This document shows positions 46,441 to 58,645 of a stretch of DNA of 64,000 nucleotides, one piece after another. Location: the NCBI GenBank assembly GCA_026008535.1, contig BRKX01000004.1, forward strand, positions 15,029,501 through 15,093,500, given 5' to 3'. A program made the position numbers and the translations under genes. Numbering within the stretch: the first letter of the stretch is position 1; each line of letters opens with the position of its first letter. The stretch is from Perilla frutescens. Taxonomy: Eukaryota > Streptophyta > Magnoliopsida > Lamiales > Lamiaceae. The notes under the pieces are model-generated. The model was given only the letters and a program-made list of their open reading frames with translations. It had not been told where the DNA came from and did not search any database.

Positions 46441-47546
46441 GTGGTAAATCCTCGAGAACAAGTGAACGATGTGACCACAAATAATGAAGATGAAGTGATG
46501 AAAGCTGAACTGAAAGGAGACACTGAAGGCATAATGAAAAAAGAAGAGCAAACACAGGAAGAGGTTACTGAGCCCACAAGGCAAGAGACAAAGAAGAAGC
46601 ATCCCTTCCCTAAACGTCTTGCCCATGATAGAAAAGAAGAGGAGATGAAGGAACTTTTCAAGGTTTTTCAGAAAGTGGAAATTAACATTCCACTGCTGCA
46701 TGTAATAAGGCAAGTTCCTCATTATGCGCGTCTCCTGAAAGAATTGTGCACCAAGAAGGTGCGATTTAAAGATGATGTGAGACTTTTCGTGGGAGAAAAT
46801 GTCTCTGCAGTCCTACAAAAGAAAATGCCAAAGAAGTTATGTTTGTCATACCATGCATAATTGGAAGTAAGAAGATTGAAAAGGTGATGCTTGATCTCGG
46901 TGCATCCATAAAGGTCATGTCCATGACGATTTATGAAGAACTGAACCTAGGGCCACTCAAGGAAACAAGAGTAATCATTCAGTTGGTAGACAAATCAAAT
47001 GTCTATCCTGAAGGTCTAATAGAACATGTTTTGGTGAAGGTGGGGGAATTAATTTTCCCAGCAGATTTCTATGTCTTGAACATGGGCAAAACGACACCAT
47101 CCACATTCGTTCTACTATTAGGGAGACCGTTCATGAAAACTACTCACACCAAGATCAATGTCGATAAGGACATGCTGACATGTGAGTTCGATAGACAGAT
47201 AGTTGTATTCAATATTTTTAAAGTCATGAAATATCCATAAGATTTGAAGTCAGTCAACTTTATGAACCATTGTTATGCCCAATCAGAAGCTATCCTGGGA
47301 CATATGAACAACCAAGAGCCCCTGGAATGGGCATTGCAATCTGGGTTAACTGATTACGATGCCCTCGACGAAGATGAAGACACCACAGATGCCATCATGA
47401 TGTTATACTCTCTGGAAGAATTACCACATGGAGTGATAGACTTCAATTTGCCTATCATGACTCAGACAGAAAGGATGCTACCTTCGATGCAGAGGGCACC
47501 AAAGCTGGAATTGAAAAATCTCCCAGACCACTTAAAGTATGCCTAA
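46441..47546 (+). pseudogene. Athila protease (plus-strand element)
   Basis: The charged linker and FPKRLAHDRKEEEMKELFKVF, HYARLLKELCTKK lead into MLDLGASIKVMSMTIYEEL with the D-L-G active site. VIIQLVDKSNVYPEGLIEHV and LLGRPFMKTTHTKINVDK follow. The frame changes once near 46840 and has a stop after ..KVMKYP at 47238-47240. It continues as an acidic linker (DEDEDTTDAIMMLYSLEELP) towards RT. Confidence 0.83.
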
Positions 47547-47564
47547 CTTGGGGAGAATGAAACA

Positions 47565-48810
47565 ATGCTGGTTATCATAAGCAAAGGGCTGAACCTTGTT
47601 AAAGAAAACCGGTTGTTGAGATTGTTACGTTTGTACAAAGAAGTAATGGGATGGACTTTGGCCAACATCAAGGGCATAAGCCCTGCAGCTTGTATGCATA
47701 AAATTCTCTTGGAAGATGATGCAAAGCCAGTACGGGACCCACAACGTAAGTTGAACCCCGCCATGAAGGAAGTAGTACTGAAGGAGATACTCAAGTTGCT
47801 GGACATGGGAATCATCTTCCCCATTTCGGACAGCAAATGGGCCAAGAGTCTGCAGAGACTACCGGAAGGTCTGCAGAGACTACCGGAAGCTCAACACGGT
47901 TATAAGGAAGGATCACTTCCCATTGCTCTTTATAGACTAAATAATGGAGAGATTGGCTGGAAACAAGTTCTTTTGTATCCTTGATGGATATTCAGGCTAC
48001 ATGCAGATTGTAGTAGATCAAGAAGACCAAGAGAAAACAACTTTCATGTGCCCATTCGGCACATTTGCTTACCGGAGAATGCCTTTTGAGCCATGCAATG
48101 CCTTTGGAACTTTTCAAAGGTGTATGATGAGCATTTTCTCAGATCTTTTGGAGAAATGTATCGAAGTGTTAATGGACAATTTCACAGTCTATGCGAACTC
48201 ATTTGATGTATGCCTCGACAACCTTGAAAAGGTGCTCAAAAGATGCGCGGACAAGTGTCTGGTGCTTAACTATGAAAAATGTAATTTCATAGTTCGAGAA
48301 GGGATTGTTCTTGGGCACGTTGTTTTAGAGAGAAGAATTGAGGTAGATAAAGCTAAGGTGGACACCATCGAAAAGCTACGCTACCCCACTATGGTGAAGC
48401 AAGTTCGTGGTGTTCTTGGGCACACCGGGTTCTACCAGTGATTCATCAAAGACTTGGCAAAAAACGCTCAACCAATCATGCATCTTTTGCAAAATGATGT
48501 GCCTTTTCTCTTCGACGATGCATGCAAAGAAGCTTTTGAAACCCTAAAGAAGAAGTTGGTCACGGCACCCATCATTCAACCTTCAGATTGGGGTATGTTA
48601 TTCAAAATAATGTGCGATGCCAGTGGATACATTGTGGGTGTCGTGCTTGGACAAAAGCGAGAAAAAGAATGCCATGTGATTTACTATGCATCCAAAACTT
48701 TGAACCATACCCAAGCCAACTACACCACAACTGAAAATGAGCTTTTGGCAGTTGTCTTTGCCTTTGAAAAATTTCGATCCTATTTGCTCAGAGCTAAGAG
48801 TGTGGTCTAA
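47565..48810 (+). pseudogene. Athila reverse transcriptase and RNase H (plus-strand element)
   Basis: RT enters with MGWTLANIKGISPAACMHKI. It carries an exact 21-bp tandem duplication (47848-47889) in the fingers region, then shifts frame near 47940. It continues as ILDGYSGYMQIVVDQED, MPFEPCNAFGTFQRCMM and EVLMDNFTVYA. The catalytic pair, normally D-D, reads D-N, a change that should abolish polymerase activity. The thumb (VRGVLGHTGFYQ) ends at a stop, then RNase H (MCDASGYIVGVVLGQ, TENELLAVVFAFEKFRSYL) runs to a TAA at 48808-48810. Confidence 0.88.
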
Positions 48811-50340
48811 ACCGATCACTCTGCATTGAAGTACCTGCTTACAAAGAAGAAATCAAAGCCAAGGCTCATTCAGTGGATACTATTGTTACAAAAATTTGAT
48901 TTGGAGATCAAAGATAAAAGTGGAGCTCAAAACCAAGTAGCTGATCATTTGAGTAGAGTACTCAATGAGGAAAAAGATGCGGTGCCCATCGAGGAGTCTT
49001 TCCTAGATGAGTACTTGTTCGGCATCAAGGGCACTGCACCTTGGTACGCTGACTTGGTCAATTTCATGATCTCTGGAGAATTACTAACCAGACTCTCGAC
49101 CTATCAAAGGAACAAAATCAGAAGTGAGAGTCAATACTATGTATGGGATGAGCCCATACTATGGAGAAGGTGCGCAGACCAAATCATCTGCCGCTGCGTG
49201 CCCACAAAAGAAACCAAGAGTATTCTTGATCACTGTCATTCCAAAGCATGTGGAGGGCACTTTGGAACAAAAAGAACTGCACAGAAGATTCTTGATTGTG
49301 GTTTCTTTTGGCCCACACTTCATAAGGATGCCTATGAAATTTGCAAATGATGCTCACGCTGTCAGATGACTGGAAACATTTCCAAACGGAATGAAATTCC
49401 CATGGTGCCTATCATGCCGGTGGAAGTTTTTGACATTTGGGGAATTGATTTTATGGGTCCCTTGACCAAATCTAATGGACATCAATACATAGTCCTTGCT
49501 GTAGAGTATGTATCCAAATAGGTGGAAGCAAAAGCAACTACTATAAATGACGCATGTGTGGTCAAGAAGTTTCTAAAATCAAACATCTTCATCAAGTTTG
49601 GAGTGTCCAAGGTACTAATCAGTGATCAAGGATCTCACTTCTACAACATGATCATCAGGAATTTGCTCAAGAAATATAGAGTGAGGCACAAAGTGATGAC
49701 TGCATATCACCTACAAGCAAATGGGCAAGTTGAGGTTTCCAACTGAGAAGTCAAGTCCATACTTCAGAAAGTAGTAAACCCCAACAAGAAAAATTAGAGT
49801 TTCCAGCTGGATGATGCCTTGTGGGCATATCGCACTGCCTATAAAACTCCCATCGAGATGTCCTCTTTCCGCCTTGTTTATGGGAAGAATTGTCACCTTC
49901 CGGTGGAAATTGAGCACAAAGCATTTTGGGCAATTCAGAAGTTGAACATGAAGCTTGATAAAGCTGGGATAGAAAGGAAGCTTCAACTTCAAGAGTTGGA
50001 AGAGATAAGGCTGGAAGCCTATGAAAATGATGTTCTCTATAAAGAAAGAATGAAAAGAACCCATAACCAACTCATTCGCCACAAACCGTTTGAGCGTGGA
50101 CAAAAGGTTCTAATGTATAATTTCAGACTGAAGCTGATCGGGGGAGGACTCAAGTCCAAATGGTCAGGACCATATGAGATCTAGACTGTATGCCCAAATA
50201 GAGTAGTGGAATTATATGATTCAAGTAATGAAAAGATTTTCAAAGTCAATGGTCAACGACTGAAGCATCTCAAAGAACCAATGATTTCATCTATGAAGGC
50301 TCTCGGGCTCAAGCTCGTTGAGCCTACATACATGTAAAAC
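48811..50340 (+). pseudogene. RNase H end and integrase (plus-strand Athila)
   Basis: The same frame continues TDHSALKYLL.., then VADHLSRVL. Integrase shows HCHSKACGGHFGTKRTA.. and, after a stop, CSRCQMTG for zinc binding, then the triad contexts IWGIDFMGPL, VLISDQGSHF and ANGQVEVSN. LDDALWAYRTAYKTPIEMSSF and the tail GQKVLMYNFRLKLIGGGLKSKWSGPYEI follow. In-frame stops occur near 49350, 49520, 49744, 49797 and 50182. The three catalytic residues are present. Confidence 0.88.
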
Positions 50341-50862
50341 TAAAGAGTGTCGTGCCCACGATGATAAGTGAGGTGCTGACTGGGAGGCAACCCAGGTTTT
50401 TCTTACCTTATTTTTAATTTTTCACAATTTATTTATTTTCTTTTAAGTGTTTATTTTTTGCCATGTTAGACTATGAGTTAGATTTTACGGCTTTGTTTTG
50501 TTTTGGAGTATTTTAGGAAACAAATTTTGGTGAATTTTTCGTGGAAGGAAAGAATCTAGCCAAACTGGATACTTTCAGCATGAAGGGCACCAACAAAGGC
50601 AATTCTGAGAAATTTAGGATCTCTCTGCCCCCGTGGGCACAGCCCAAGATCCTATATAAGGAAATCCTAGAAGCCCAAAAGTCTTCTGACGGGCCTGTCA
50701 CATCAATTCAAACTGAGTGGCTAGGGTGAATCCATGTATTTAACCCTCACCTCTTTTCTTTCCAAAATTCACTCGCCATTTTCAATCCAAAAATTTTAAA
50801 AATTTACAGCCCTTTTCTCTCTCAAAAAACTCCCTCTCTCAACCGCCATACCCACGATTACC
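50341..50862 (+). other. Post-integrase spacer
   Basis: Contains GGGAGGCAACCCAGG (about 50380-50395), the segment that in the 23474-30242 element lies straight after protease. It ends in a CTCTCTC-rich leader before the ATG at 50863. No gene is supported. Confidence 0.5.
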
Positions 50863-51615
50863 ATGGCCCCTAAAACTCATGCCTCCAAGTCCTCAAAGAA
50901 GAAAATTGAGTTCACACCCTCTACCTCACCGGAAAGCACCAGGGACACTACCACCGATGCTGCTGTACCAACCAAACCGACAAGCATCGCTACCATGGTT
51001 ATCCAATCTCTTGCCACCATGGAGCCACCTCCATCACTAGATTCCACCCGAGAATCAGAAAAAGATGAAGAGCCTTCTTTGAAAATAGTAGAGGAGACTA
51101 TAGGAGAGATTGACGACCAAGAAGCGGCCGGCATGCAAAAGGATGCGACACTCGAGCCAACACCAGAGCAGACCCCTAAGCCTTCTGCAACCGAGAAACT
51201 CAAAAAGGAAAAGGTCACCACTCCGAAAACTCAGTCACAGACTCTGAAAAGAAAGAAGCACCCATCTCCGATGGTGTCTGAGGATGAGAAAGTCGAGGAA
51301 AGAAAGGATGAAAGTAGTGGGGAGTTGCGAGCCCACAAGAGTTAGGATGACCAGACTATCTCTCTGAAGGAACCTACTGAGGGCACAACAGATGCGCCCT
51401 TTGTGTCTGCCAAGGGGAAAGGAAAACCCTCTGCCAAACCATCTACAAAGAAAGGCAAGACCGTGGTCAGCCCAACTTCTGGAAAAATAATGCCGAAAGG
51501 AAAAGGAGTCTTGCCCACAAGGGAGATCTTGCATAGCAAGACCATCCACTTTGCCTCGCTCACTGTCTTAAGCATCGAGCGAGAGGTAAAAGAATTTTTC
51601 TCTAGTATTGGCTAG
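50863..51615 (+). pseudogene. Athila ORF2/env-like region, N-terminal part
   Basis: An ATG at 50863 opens MAPKTHASKSSKKKIEF, then a Pro/Ser/Thr/Glu/Lys-rich low-complexity chain to a stop near 51343. It continues in another frame (SAKGKGKPSAKPSTKKGK..) to IHFASLTVLSIEREVKEFFSS, with stops after that. No signal peptide or membrane segment is evident, so 'env-like' describes position only. The first in-frame stop gives 160 codons. Confidence 0.6.
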
Positions 51616-51677
51616 TCCTTTTTCATTGAATGAGATTGTTTGATTTTTCCAAAGTTGGTCTATGAGTTTTCCATAAT

Positions 51678-52517
51678 TTGTCTGTGAAGAGTATGGGGAA
51701 GGGTAGCACTTCAGCCAAGGTTTTTAAGTTTAAAATTTTCGGTAAAAATTTTAATCTGTCTGTTGATGAATTGAACATGGGTTTGGGCATTATGTCGTTT
51801 TTGGATTTGAATGATGATAATTATAAGTCTGTTATTGTTGTGGTGCCCACGGATGAGAATGTGGATGAGAAGTGGGCTGAGCTAGGTGACAATTCCAAAT
51901 TCAAATCTGGAACTAGCAAGGGGTATATGCTGAAAAGTAACGCCCTTCACTTTTGTCATCGAGTGCTAGCCTACAATTTCTTTGGTCAGAAAGATAGCTC
52001 AAACTCCATCACAAATCAGGAGTTATTTGTCCTCTGGTACATGGTGCACAAGAAGAGGATAAACTTTGGAGCGGTGGCCATAGCCCATTTCAAGGACACC
52101 GTGGCCCATTCTAAAAATAGAATTTCATGCGCCCAACTGATAACCCATCTTGCTGAAAAACTGCATTTGTTTGATCCTTCATCTACTAATCTTTATTGCA
52201 AGCATGTTGAATTGTTTGATTTAAACTGCTTGAAAAGAATGATAGATGTTTTTTATGATGAGGAGGGGAAACCCGCATTTAGCATACCGAAGCTAGAAAC
52301 TTCGAGTAGCCTTAGTTTTCCTTTGAATGCAAGTCCCAGCAAGAGGCCCCTGAGGGTACAACAGCATGATCAAGCAGCCACCACCATCATAGTCAGACTA
52401 GATCGATTGGAGGCCGCCATGTTCGCCTATTTCAAGCACGTCGGATTTAATTATCCGACCTCCTCTGATGCCTTGTTTAGTTTTCAGTTTAACCTACACA
52501 CACACAAAATCTACTAA
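51678..52517 (+). pseudogene. Athila ORF2-type domain, C-terminal part
   Basis: 279 codons open, starting within VKSMGKGSTSAKVFKFKIFGKNFNLSVDELNM, which resembles the VRG..F..S..-type plant-transposon domain and, more loosely, the N-terminal block of pseudogenes A-C. It continues with HFCHRVLAYNFFGQKDSSNS, ELFVLWYMVHKKRINFGAV and RLDRLEAAMFAYFKHVGF. The end runs into an LTR-like insertion near 52490, so the natural terminus is lost. Function unknown. Confidence 0.6.
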
Positions 52518-54250
52518 CTGGACCCGCAAGAGGACAGGGTAGTTGTAGGGTAGTGAGCTAACCCGAGTCGTGTCTCTCGAGGAAATCTTAGAGGAGACTA
52601 TCTTTCTATACTATGCATGCAAACATGTACAAGAATTTAAATGCAAACTAAACATTCTAAACAAGGGTTGGATGATTTTTACTAAACTATCAAATTAAAG
52701 CAAGATTAGCTAACAACACCAACAATAGCAAAGATTGATGAAAAGATTATGGGAAGAGCATTAGGGTGTAGATTCTCTCATTAGTTTCTCTCCAATCTTG
52801 CTTCAAGTTGATTATGTTGACATACAATAGACCCCTTCAAGTGGCTTAACTTCATTTACTATCACCGTCAATCCGTTAAACCCCTATCGGCTATATTATA
52901 CGGATAAGATTAATAATTAGACTTATGTAACTCAGTCCATCTAATGTTGAAGGAACCTTATTCGGGCTATAGAATCTCCTCTCGGTCTCATCTAAAGCTT
53001 AGCAATGCCAAGTAGTGATAAGTACTCAACATAAACAAGCACAATTTCAACAACAAGAAACCAACCATATCAAGCAAGGATCGAAACCAAATCGATTATC
53101 TACCCCCCCTAATATAGAAATTAGCCCATCATCATGCTCAAAACAACATAAACATCATACAAGTTCTTCATTTTATAAATCAAAAGATAAATAAAATACA
53201 ATTCCTACAATATTTGTTATCTTGAGAGTTTTAGGACAAATCCCCACAAATGAGCTAAAGCTAAGAAAAGAATACCAAAAGTGGAGATCCTTAAGCAAGC
53301 CTAGCTTCTGCGAACGGCTTGGAGTTAGATTCCTTTTCTCGTGCCTTCTCCCCTGAGCTTAAGCTCACTTGCCTCTTCTCCTCCTCATTTCTCTCTCTCT
53401 TGAACTGTGGTGGTGATTTTTGTGAAGTGTGGAATGTGTGTCGTAGATGATGTGTAGAAGATGATGAAATGGATAGGGAGATGGTTATTTATTGGTTGAA
53501 GAGAGAGATGAAAAGCAAAAGGTGGAGTTATTAGTAGATGGTGGATGGTTCCGAACTCCTCCTACAACTCTAGAACCGTGTCTATTTAATTCCCATAGCT
53601 AGCCAAGTGGGTGGAGAGCATTATAGAATAGAACTCTCGAAAACTGTAGCTAGAACTGATCGAAGAAGAGGCCCGAACTGATCACCCCGCGCTCGCGGGG
53701 CTGGAATGTCCCACGCTCACGGGGTGCGTTCGTCGTAAGCACTGTCCCACGGTCGCAGGGATCCTGCACCGATGGGGCTGCTTCAGCTCCAGCTTCCGGT
53801 TTTTCTCTTCAATTTTGGTACTTTTCATCAGTTGCGCTCCTTCAGTTTTGGCTTCATCAGTTTACTTCATCAGCTGGGGCTTAGCTTATCAGTTGTACCT
53901 CCAGCTCAGCTCTCGGTTCTTCAGCTGCAGCTCCAGTTCAGCTGCAGCGAGACCCCCAACCAACTCAGCAAAGTGGAAGATTCGGGACATATCAACAAGT
54001 TGGGAGCTTCAGTTGGAAGCTTAGCCTCCTAGCCACCTTTGTGCCATAAAATCCTGCTTTTGGACACAAAAGCTCAAGTTTTGCACAACCTGTCACAACT
54101 CACCATAAGAGCAAAAGTGAAGAGAATAACATAAAAATAACACTAAAAGAATGGAAAAACACATACAAGAGACACCAAATTCCTACAATAAAAGAGTACA
54201 AATAAACACTAAACATGCCTAAACTGGTACTCTTTCCCATAGATTAGGTT
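52490..54250 (-). mobile_element. LTR-like insertion, borders approximate
   Basis: The Athila ORF ends abruptly at a CACACACA string and non-coding DNA follows for about 1.75 kb. It has the CCCGCAAGAGGACAGGGTAG motif reminiscent of the ends of some plant gypsy LTRs, then GC-rich hairpins (53685-53760) and a CAGCT-rich stretch (53770-53960). Athila-like post-ORF sequence (GCAAAGTGTGTGGGT) resumes after 54250. ATTAGGTTATCA near 54245 could be one terminus. I could not find a matching duplication. Confidence 0.4.
53685..53760. repeat. Three GC-rich hairpin units
   Basis: CCCCGCGCTCGCGGGG at 53685-53700 is a perfect seven-base stem around CT. Decayed relatives follow at 53710-53724 (CCCACGCTCACGGGG) and 53745-53760 (CCCACGGTCGCAGGG). 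Confidence 0.85.
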
Positions 54251-55749
54251 ATCATTTTTTTGTATTTTGTGTCTGTTTAGGTGTCGCCCCATTTCCACAC
54301 TTTGCTTAGCGCAAAGTGTGTGGGTGTTGGCACTAGGAGTCTTTTGTTTTATGTTTTTTGTGTTTATGTTTTGTAATTAGATGACCCCTGTACTGACCCA
54401 TTTTACTTAAGGCAAAGTGTGTGGGTAGGGGGGCCTTCTAATGTTTCATTAAGTTTGCGGTTATTCTGCCTTCTTTGCATTTTTTAGAGTGTCAAGCATG
54501 TGTAAATATGTGAACTTGAAAAGCATGGAGTCTAGGGTTTTGTGACCATAAGGCAGCATATTTTACTGTATTTTCATTTCAGCATGCCCATGCTACTAGT
54601 TATATAACGAATGAACTAAGTACCTTGTGAGGAATTGAGCCTAAATTCATGATACATTTGCTTATTCTTTCTTGTGTAATTTCTGCATTTTTGAATTTAG
54701 GTAAATTAGAACTTGCTTTTGCTGTATTCCAAGGTCGCAAAGAATTATGGGTATTCTATTGAAATGTTCAGGCAAATTTTCTTTCTGGGCTAACAAAGCC
54801 AAATAAAACCACCCTGATATTATCCATTGCAGCCCTTTTGAGCTAAAAATGAATAAAGCCCTGTTCATTTTCTTTCTTGAAAACCACAAAAAAGTACATT
54901 GGCACTAGGGGAGGATAAATCTGGTGTGTTACAAGGCATAAAATGCTAAGAAAAAGAAAGAAAAGGAGAAATAAAGGGATCGAAATAAAAAGAGAAAATG
55001 AAAAAGAAACCCCAAGAAAATAAAAGTACAAAATGCCCACAAAATAAAAAATCTGGGACATGTGCTTAAAAAAATATGCACGGTGGCAAAGGCCAGTAAG
55101 AGTCAAATGAAGTCTCCCAAAGGAAAAATTCGACTAAACAACTGAGCTAGATCCAAATATTTCCTACCTTGAACCCATAGCCCCATTACAACCTTAAAGT
55201 TCTTAGCATAAGTGTGCCCATTATTCCGATAGTTAGCGGAGGAACAAGAGTAATTGCAAGCCTATGGTGACCCTTGGTTCAATTATGTTTTTCCTTGAGC
55301 GTAAACACTTAGCCAAAACACTTGAGTGAGGAAAGCATAAAAGAACCAATCACTTAGTCATTTTGATTTGCAATGGGCATTATGTATGTTTTTACTGTTT
55401 ATATGTTGTTGATTGTGATCAGATACTTAGGTCTCTGTGCCCGCAAGGGATTATGCTTTACATGCTTGATTTGTAGTGTCTTTGTCTTGAGTCTGTCTTT
55501 TCCTCCTTTTGTTTTCTGTTTTTCTTTTTGGGCACGTTGTACTCGCATACTTGAGGGCAAGTATGAATAAAGTGGGTGGGTGTGACAAGTCCATAATCTC
55601 TCATGTTTTTGTGTCTTTTTCTCGTTCTTTTGTCCTTTATTTTTTGTGTTTTTTGAGTCAGAAAGAGCCAGAATGGGCATAAGGGGAATATGAGGCAGGA
55701 GAATCACTTCTGGAGGGTATTTTGATGCCAATAATACCAAGATGGGCAA
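54251..55749 (+). other. Athila post-ORF untranslated region
   Basis: No supported gene. Two purine-rich strings (GCAAAGTGTGTGGGTG near 54310 and GCAAAGTGTGTGGGTAGG near 54410) resemble the internal polypurine-like motifs of the other Athila elements. Short open frames here are low-complexity. Confidence 0.5.
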
Positions 55750-55754
55750 CAACT

Positions 55755-58640
55755 TGTAACGCCCCGTATCTTCAGAATATTTTATTTATAGCTTAGTTGC
55801 CATTAAGAGATTAATGGAAGAGATTAGGACTTCATAGCAATTAAACGAATATAAGACGCGACTTTAGCTATTATTTAATTGTAAAATCATTTAAGTATTT
55901 TTGACGCACGGTCAATAATGATTTTCGTGGAAATAGAACGACCTGAGACCTTCAATGGTACTTTTAAAATTTTAATTTGAGGTCAATCAAAGCCCCAACA
56001 GTCAAAGAGAACGTGAATAATAATTTTTAATTTAATAGGAAATATTTGCGACATCCCGAGACTTGACTCGTCAGAGTTTTTCAATAGAAAATGATCCAAG
56101 AAATCCGCCGGTATTCTCAAATTTTTAATCAAAGATCAAACGAACTCCCAACAATATTTTTGGTAAAATAAATGGTGATTTCTAGTTAATTTGAAAAGAA
56201 ATCTTTTCTCGTTTGATTATCAAATAACATTTTCGGCATACCATTTTAAGTTCATTAAATAGGAATGAGACAATGAACCTTCCGATATTTTTAGATTTTC
56301 GATGCGAGATCAATTGATTTTCCTGTAAAATAAAGTAATTTTTAATCGAGTCCAAAAGCATTTTATCAGTATTTTATATCCGAATTATTATATTACAAAT
56401 ATCCTAAAAATATATATATATACACCCCCCCAACTTTTAATCACCCCCCACTTGTGAATCGACAATTGCCGTAAGAAAACAAAAAGAAAAGAAGAAAGAA
56501 AGAAAGAGAAAGGAGGAGAGATAGAGTGAGAAGGGAGAAAGAGAAATGAGAGCAGAGAGAGAGAGAGATGCGAGAGAGAGAATAGAGGGTCGAGAGAGAG
56601 AGGGAGAGGACTGCAGCTGCTGCTGCCACCGTACCACCACCACCTGCCGTCGCCGGAGCGCCGCCGAAGTCGCCGGAGCTGCTGCCATGTGACCGGAAAG
56701 TGGCGATGTTGCTGCCACGTTGCACGGCTATCGAATCGGTCCGTTTCTCATCCTTTTAAGTTGAAATTTTAATATGTCGTGTATTTAAATGTGTTCTACG
56801 TTTCGTATGTTGAACACTTTTCCATCCGGTGGCCGAAAACCGGCCAAATCACCAAAAAAACGTGAATAGTGGCCGGCGCTGAACTGTTCACGTTTTGTCT
56901 CATTTCACCCGTTTTGGGTCGTCAAATCGAAAAAGTTTCTTCTCGAAAGTTGATCCAAAATTTATTTCCTATATGTCTGCCAAGTTTCGCGATCTCGTTG
57001 TGAGTTTTGAATAATTTTGATTATTTAACTAAAGCAGTTATTTTTATACTGGGAGCATGTGTTATCGAAAAATTCTAAAATTCTCAATTTTTAGTCTTGG
57101 CATGTATAGTATCATCTCTGAATATTTTCATAATTTCTGAGTTGTTAAAAAGTGTTGTGGTGTTGATCTGGTAAAATTTGGATGAATGGTAAGTTTTGGA
57201 AAGAGACATCTGTAAAATCAGTTGATCCCAGTAAATCAAGAATAAAGTTTTGAAATTTATTTCCTTCTTTGTTGAAATTATTCGAGGTCTCTAGAGTCGC
57301 GTAATCTATTTTTGAATAGAATAGAATTAATAATAGCTCCGTTTATAGTAGATTATTTCCCGAAAATATAGTGATTATCTTGAGTTGAAGTTTACCTTGT
57401 GTAGTACCAACTGAGCTAGAGAAAGAGTATCAAGGTTAATTCTTCAGGAGTTAGCTTTTTAGAATCCCGAGAAAGGTGGGCTATACTATATCTTTGCAAA
57501 TTGTATCTTTCGAGTTATTAAGCTCTGCTTTGCTAAAATTGCATATGTGACTATATGTGTTAAATATTTACGTGCTGATGTATGTTGTCGGAGTCTCATA
57601 AACCAGTGTTGTGTCAATGTGAGTAGCTACAGTATGCATGCATTATTCGTTATGCCCTACTCCTTGTCGGTGAGACTAAAATGAAACACTTATTGGTTAC
57701 ACTCATTGGGTATACTTTGGTCATACTCAACTTTACGCGTTGGTGATGTAGTACGGGTTGCGGGCAGTGACTGGTTATACTCTTAAGCGCTTCACGATAA
57801 AATATTTTGGTGAACTTAGGTTGCTTTCAACTTTTAAACCTCCTAAGCTTCACTACCTGCATGGACACAGATAGATTAATTTTCCAAAATGATTTGCATA
57901 ACTTAAATCGTGAGAACTTACCCACTTAGTGCATTAGTACTCAGCCCAAATCTTTTTAAATATTTTCAGGTCAGTAGGCTAGAGCGTGAAGGTGACGAGG
58001 CTAAGATATGTATGGGCTATTATAATTTACATATTTTTCCGTTGTCTCTTTTTTATAGTATTCTGTTAAGAATTGAGCTTTCGCACTTATGATATTCTTT
58101 TGCTAAATGCTAAGAACTCTGATCTTAGTATTTTGTTGATATGATTCTGCTTCTCTGATTCTAAACATTTGTTGACTTCCTAAGTAAACATGTCTCATAT
58201 GCTTAACTATATAATTATTCTAAGGGGAGGAAGCCCCGTCTTTCGTTATGCTTATTTGATCATTCATTTTAGATCTATGGAAGGGCTTCATTTGTTCAGC
58301 ATATTGGTGTTTGTTTCTTTTGTCGACCTAGGAATGGATCTATTGATTGTTGGTATCTGTTTATTTGTTTCCGTTTAGCCTATTAAAGGACTTATTGAAT
58401 TGTTACAACTTCCACTCTTCTCTTATAAGCCGTTATAAACGGGGATTCGCTCTAGTCACATAGGTTATGCTGTCTGATTTTTCAGAGGGCATAACCTATC
58501 TTTGGTATACTCAGTTGTCAACTTTTATTCCAAACATTAATCCTTTTTGGATTAACACCCTGTCATTAATTTAATTACCTCATTTCTTTCCCGCCCCTAT
58601 GGCATCCATTTCCACGATCTTTCGGGATCGAGACGCTACA
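55755..58640 (+). mobile_element. Solo LTR, Tekay/Del-like (2886 bp)
   Basis: Begins TGTAACGCCCCGTATC and ends GAGACGCTACA. CAACT flanks both sides exactly (55750-55754 and 58641-58645). No internal region is present, so this is the product of recombination between two LTRs of a former insertion. Ends and length resemble the Tekay/Del LTR at 11685, but the body differs, so it is another family. It contains TATATATATA near 56411, a long GA-rich tract (56480-56610) and GCTGCTGCCACC-type repeats (56615-56710). Confidence 0.88.
56480..56610. repeat. (GA)n polypurine tract in solo LTR
   Basis: Runs of AGAAAG and GAGAGAGA downstream of the TATA-like string. The antisense Ser/Leu-rich frames across it are artefacts. 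Confidence 0.85.
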
Positions 58641-58645
58641 CAACT

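Noticed and set aside
53772..54032. Leu/Gln-rich 86-codon frame
   Set aside because: A product of the CAGCT-rich repeat in an LTR-like block; a second frame is open for the same reason.
56437..56725. Ala/Ser/Leu-rich minus-strand frames
   Set aside because: They cross GA-rich and GCC-type repeats of the solo LTR leader; two overlapping frames are open, which points to composition.
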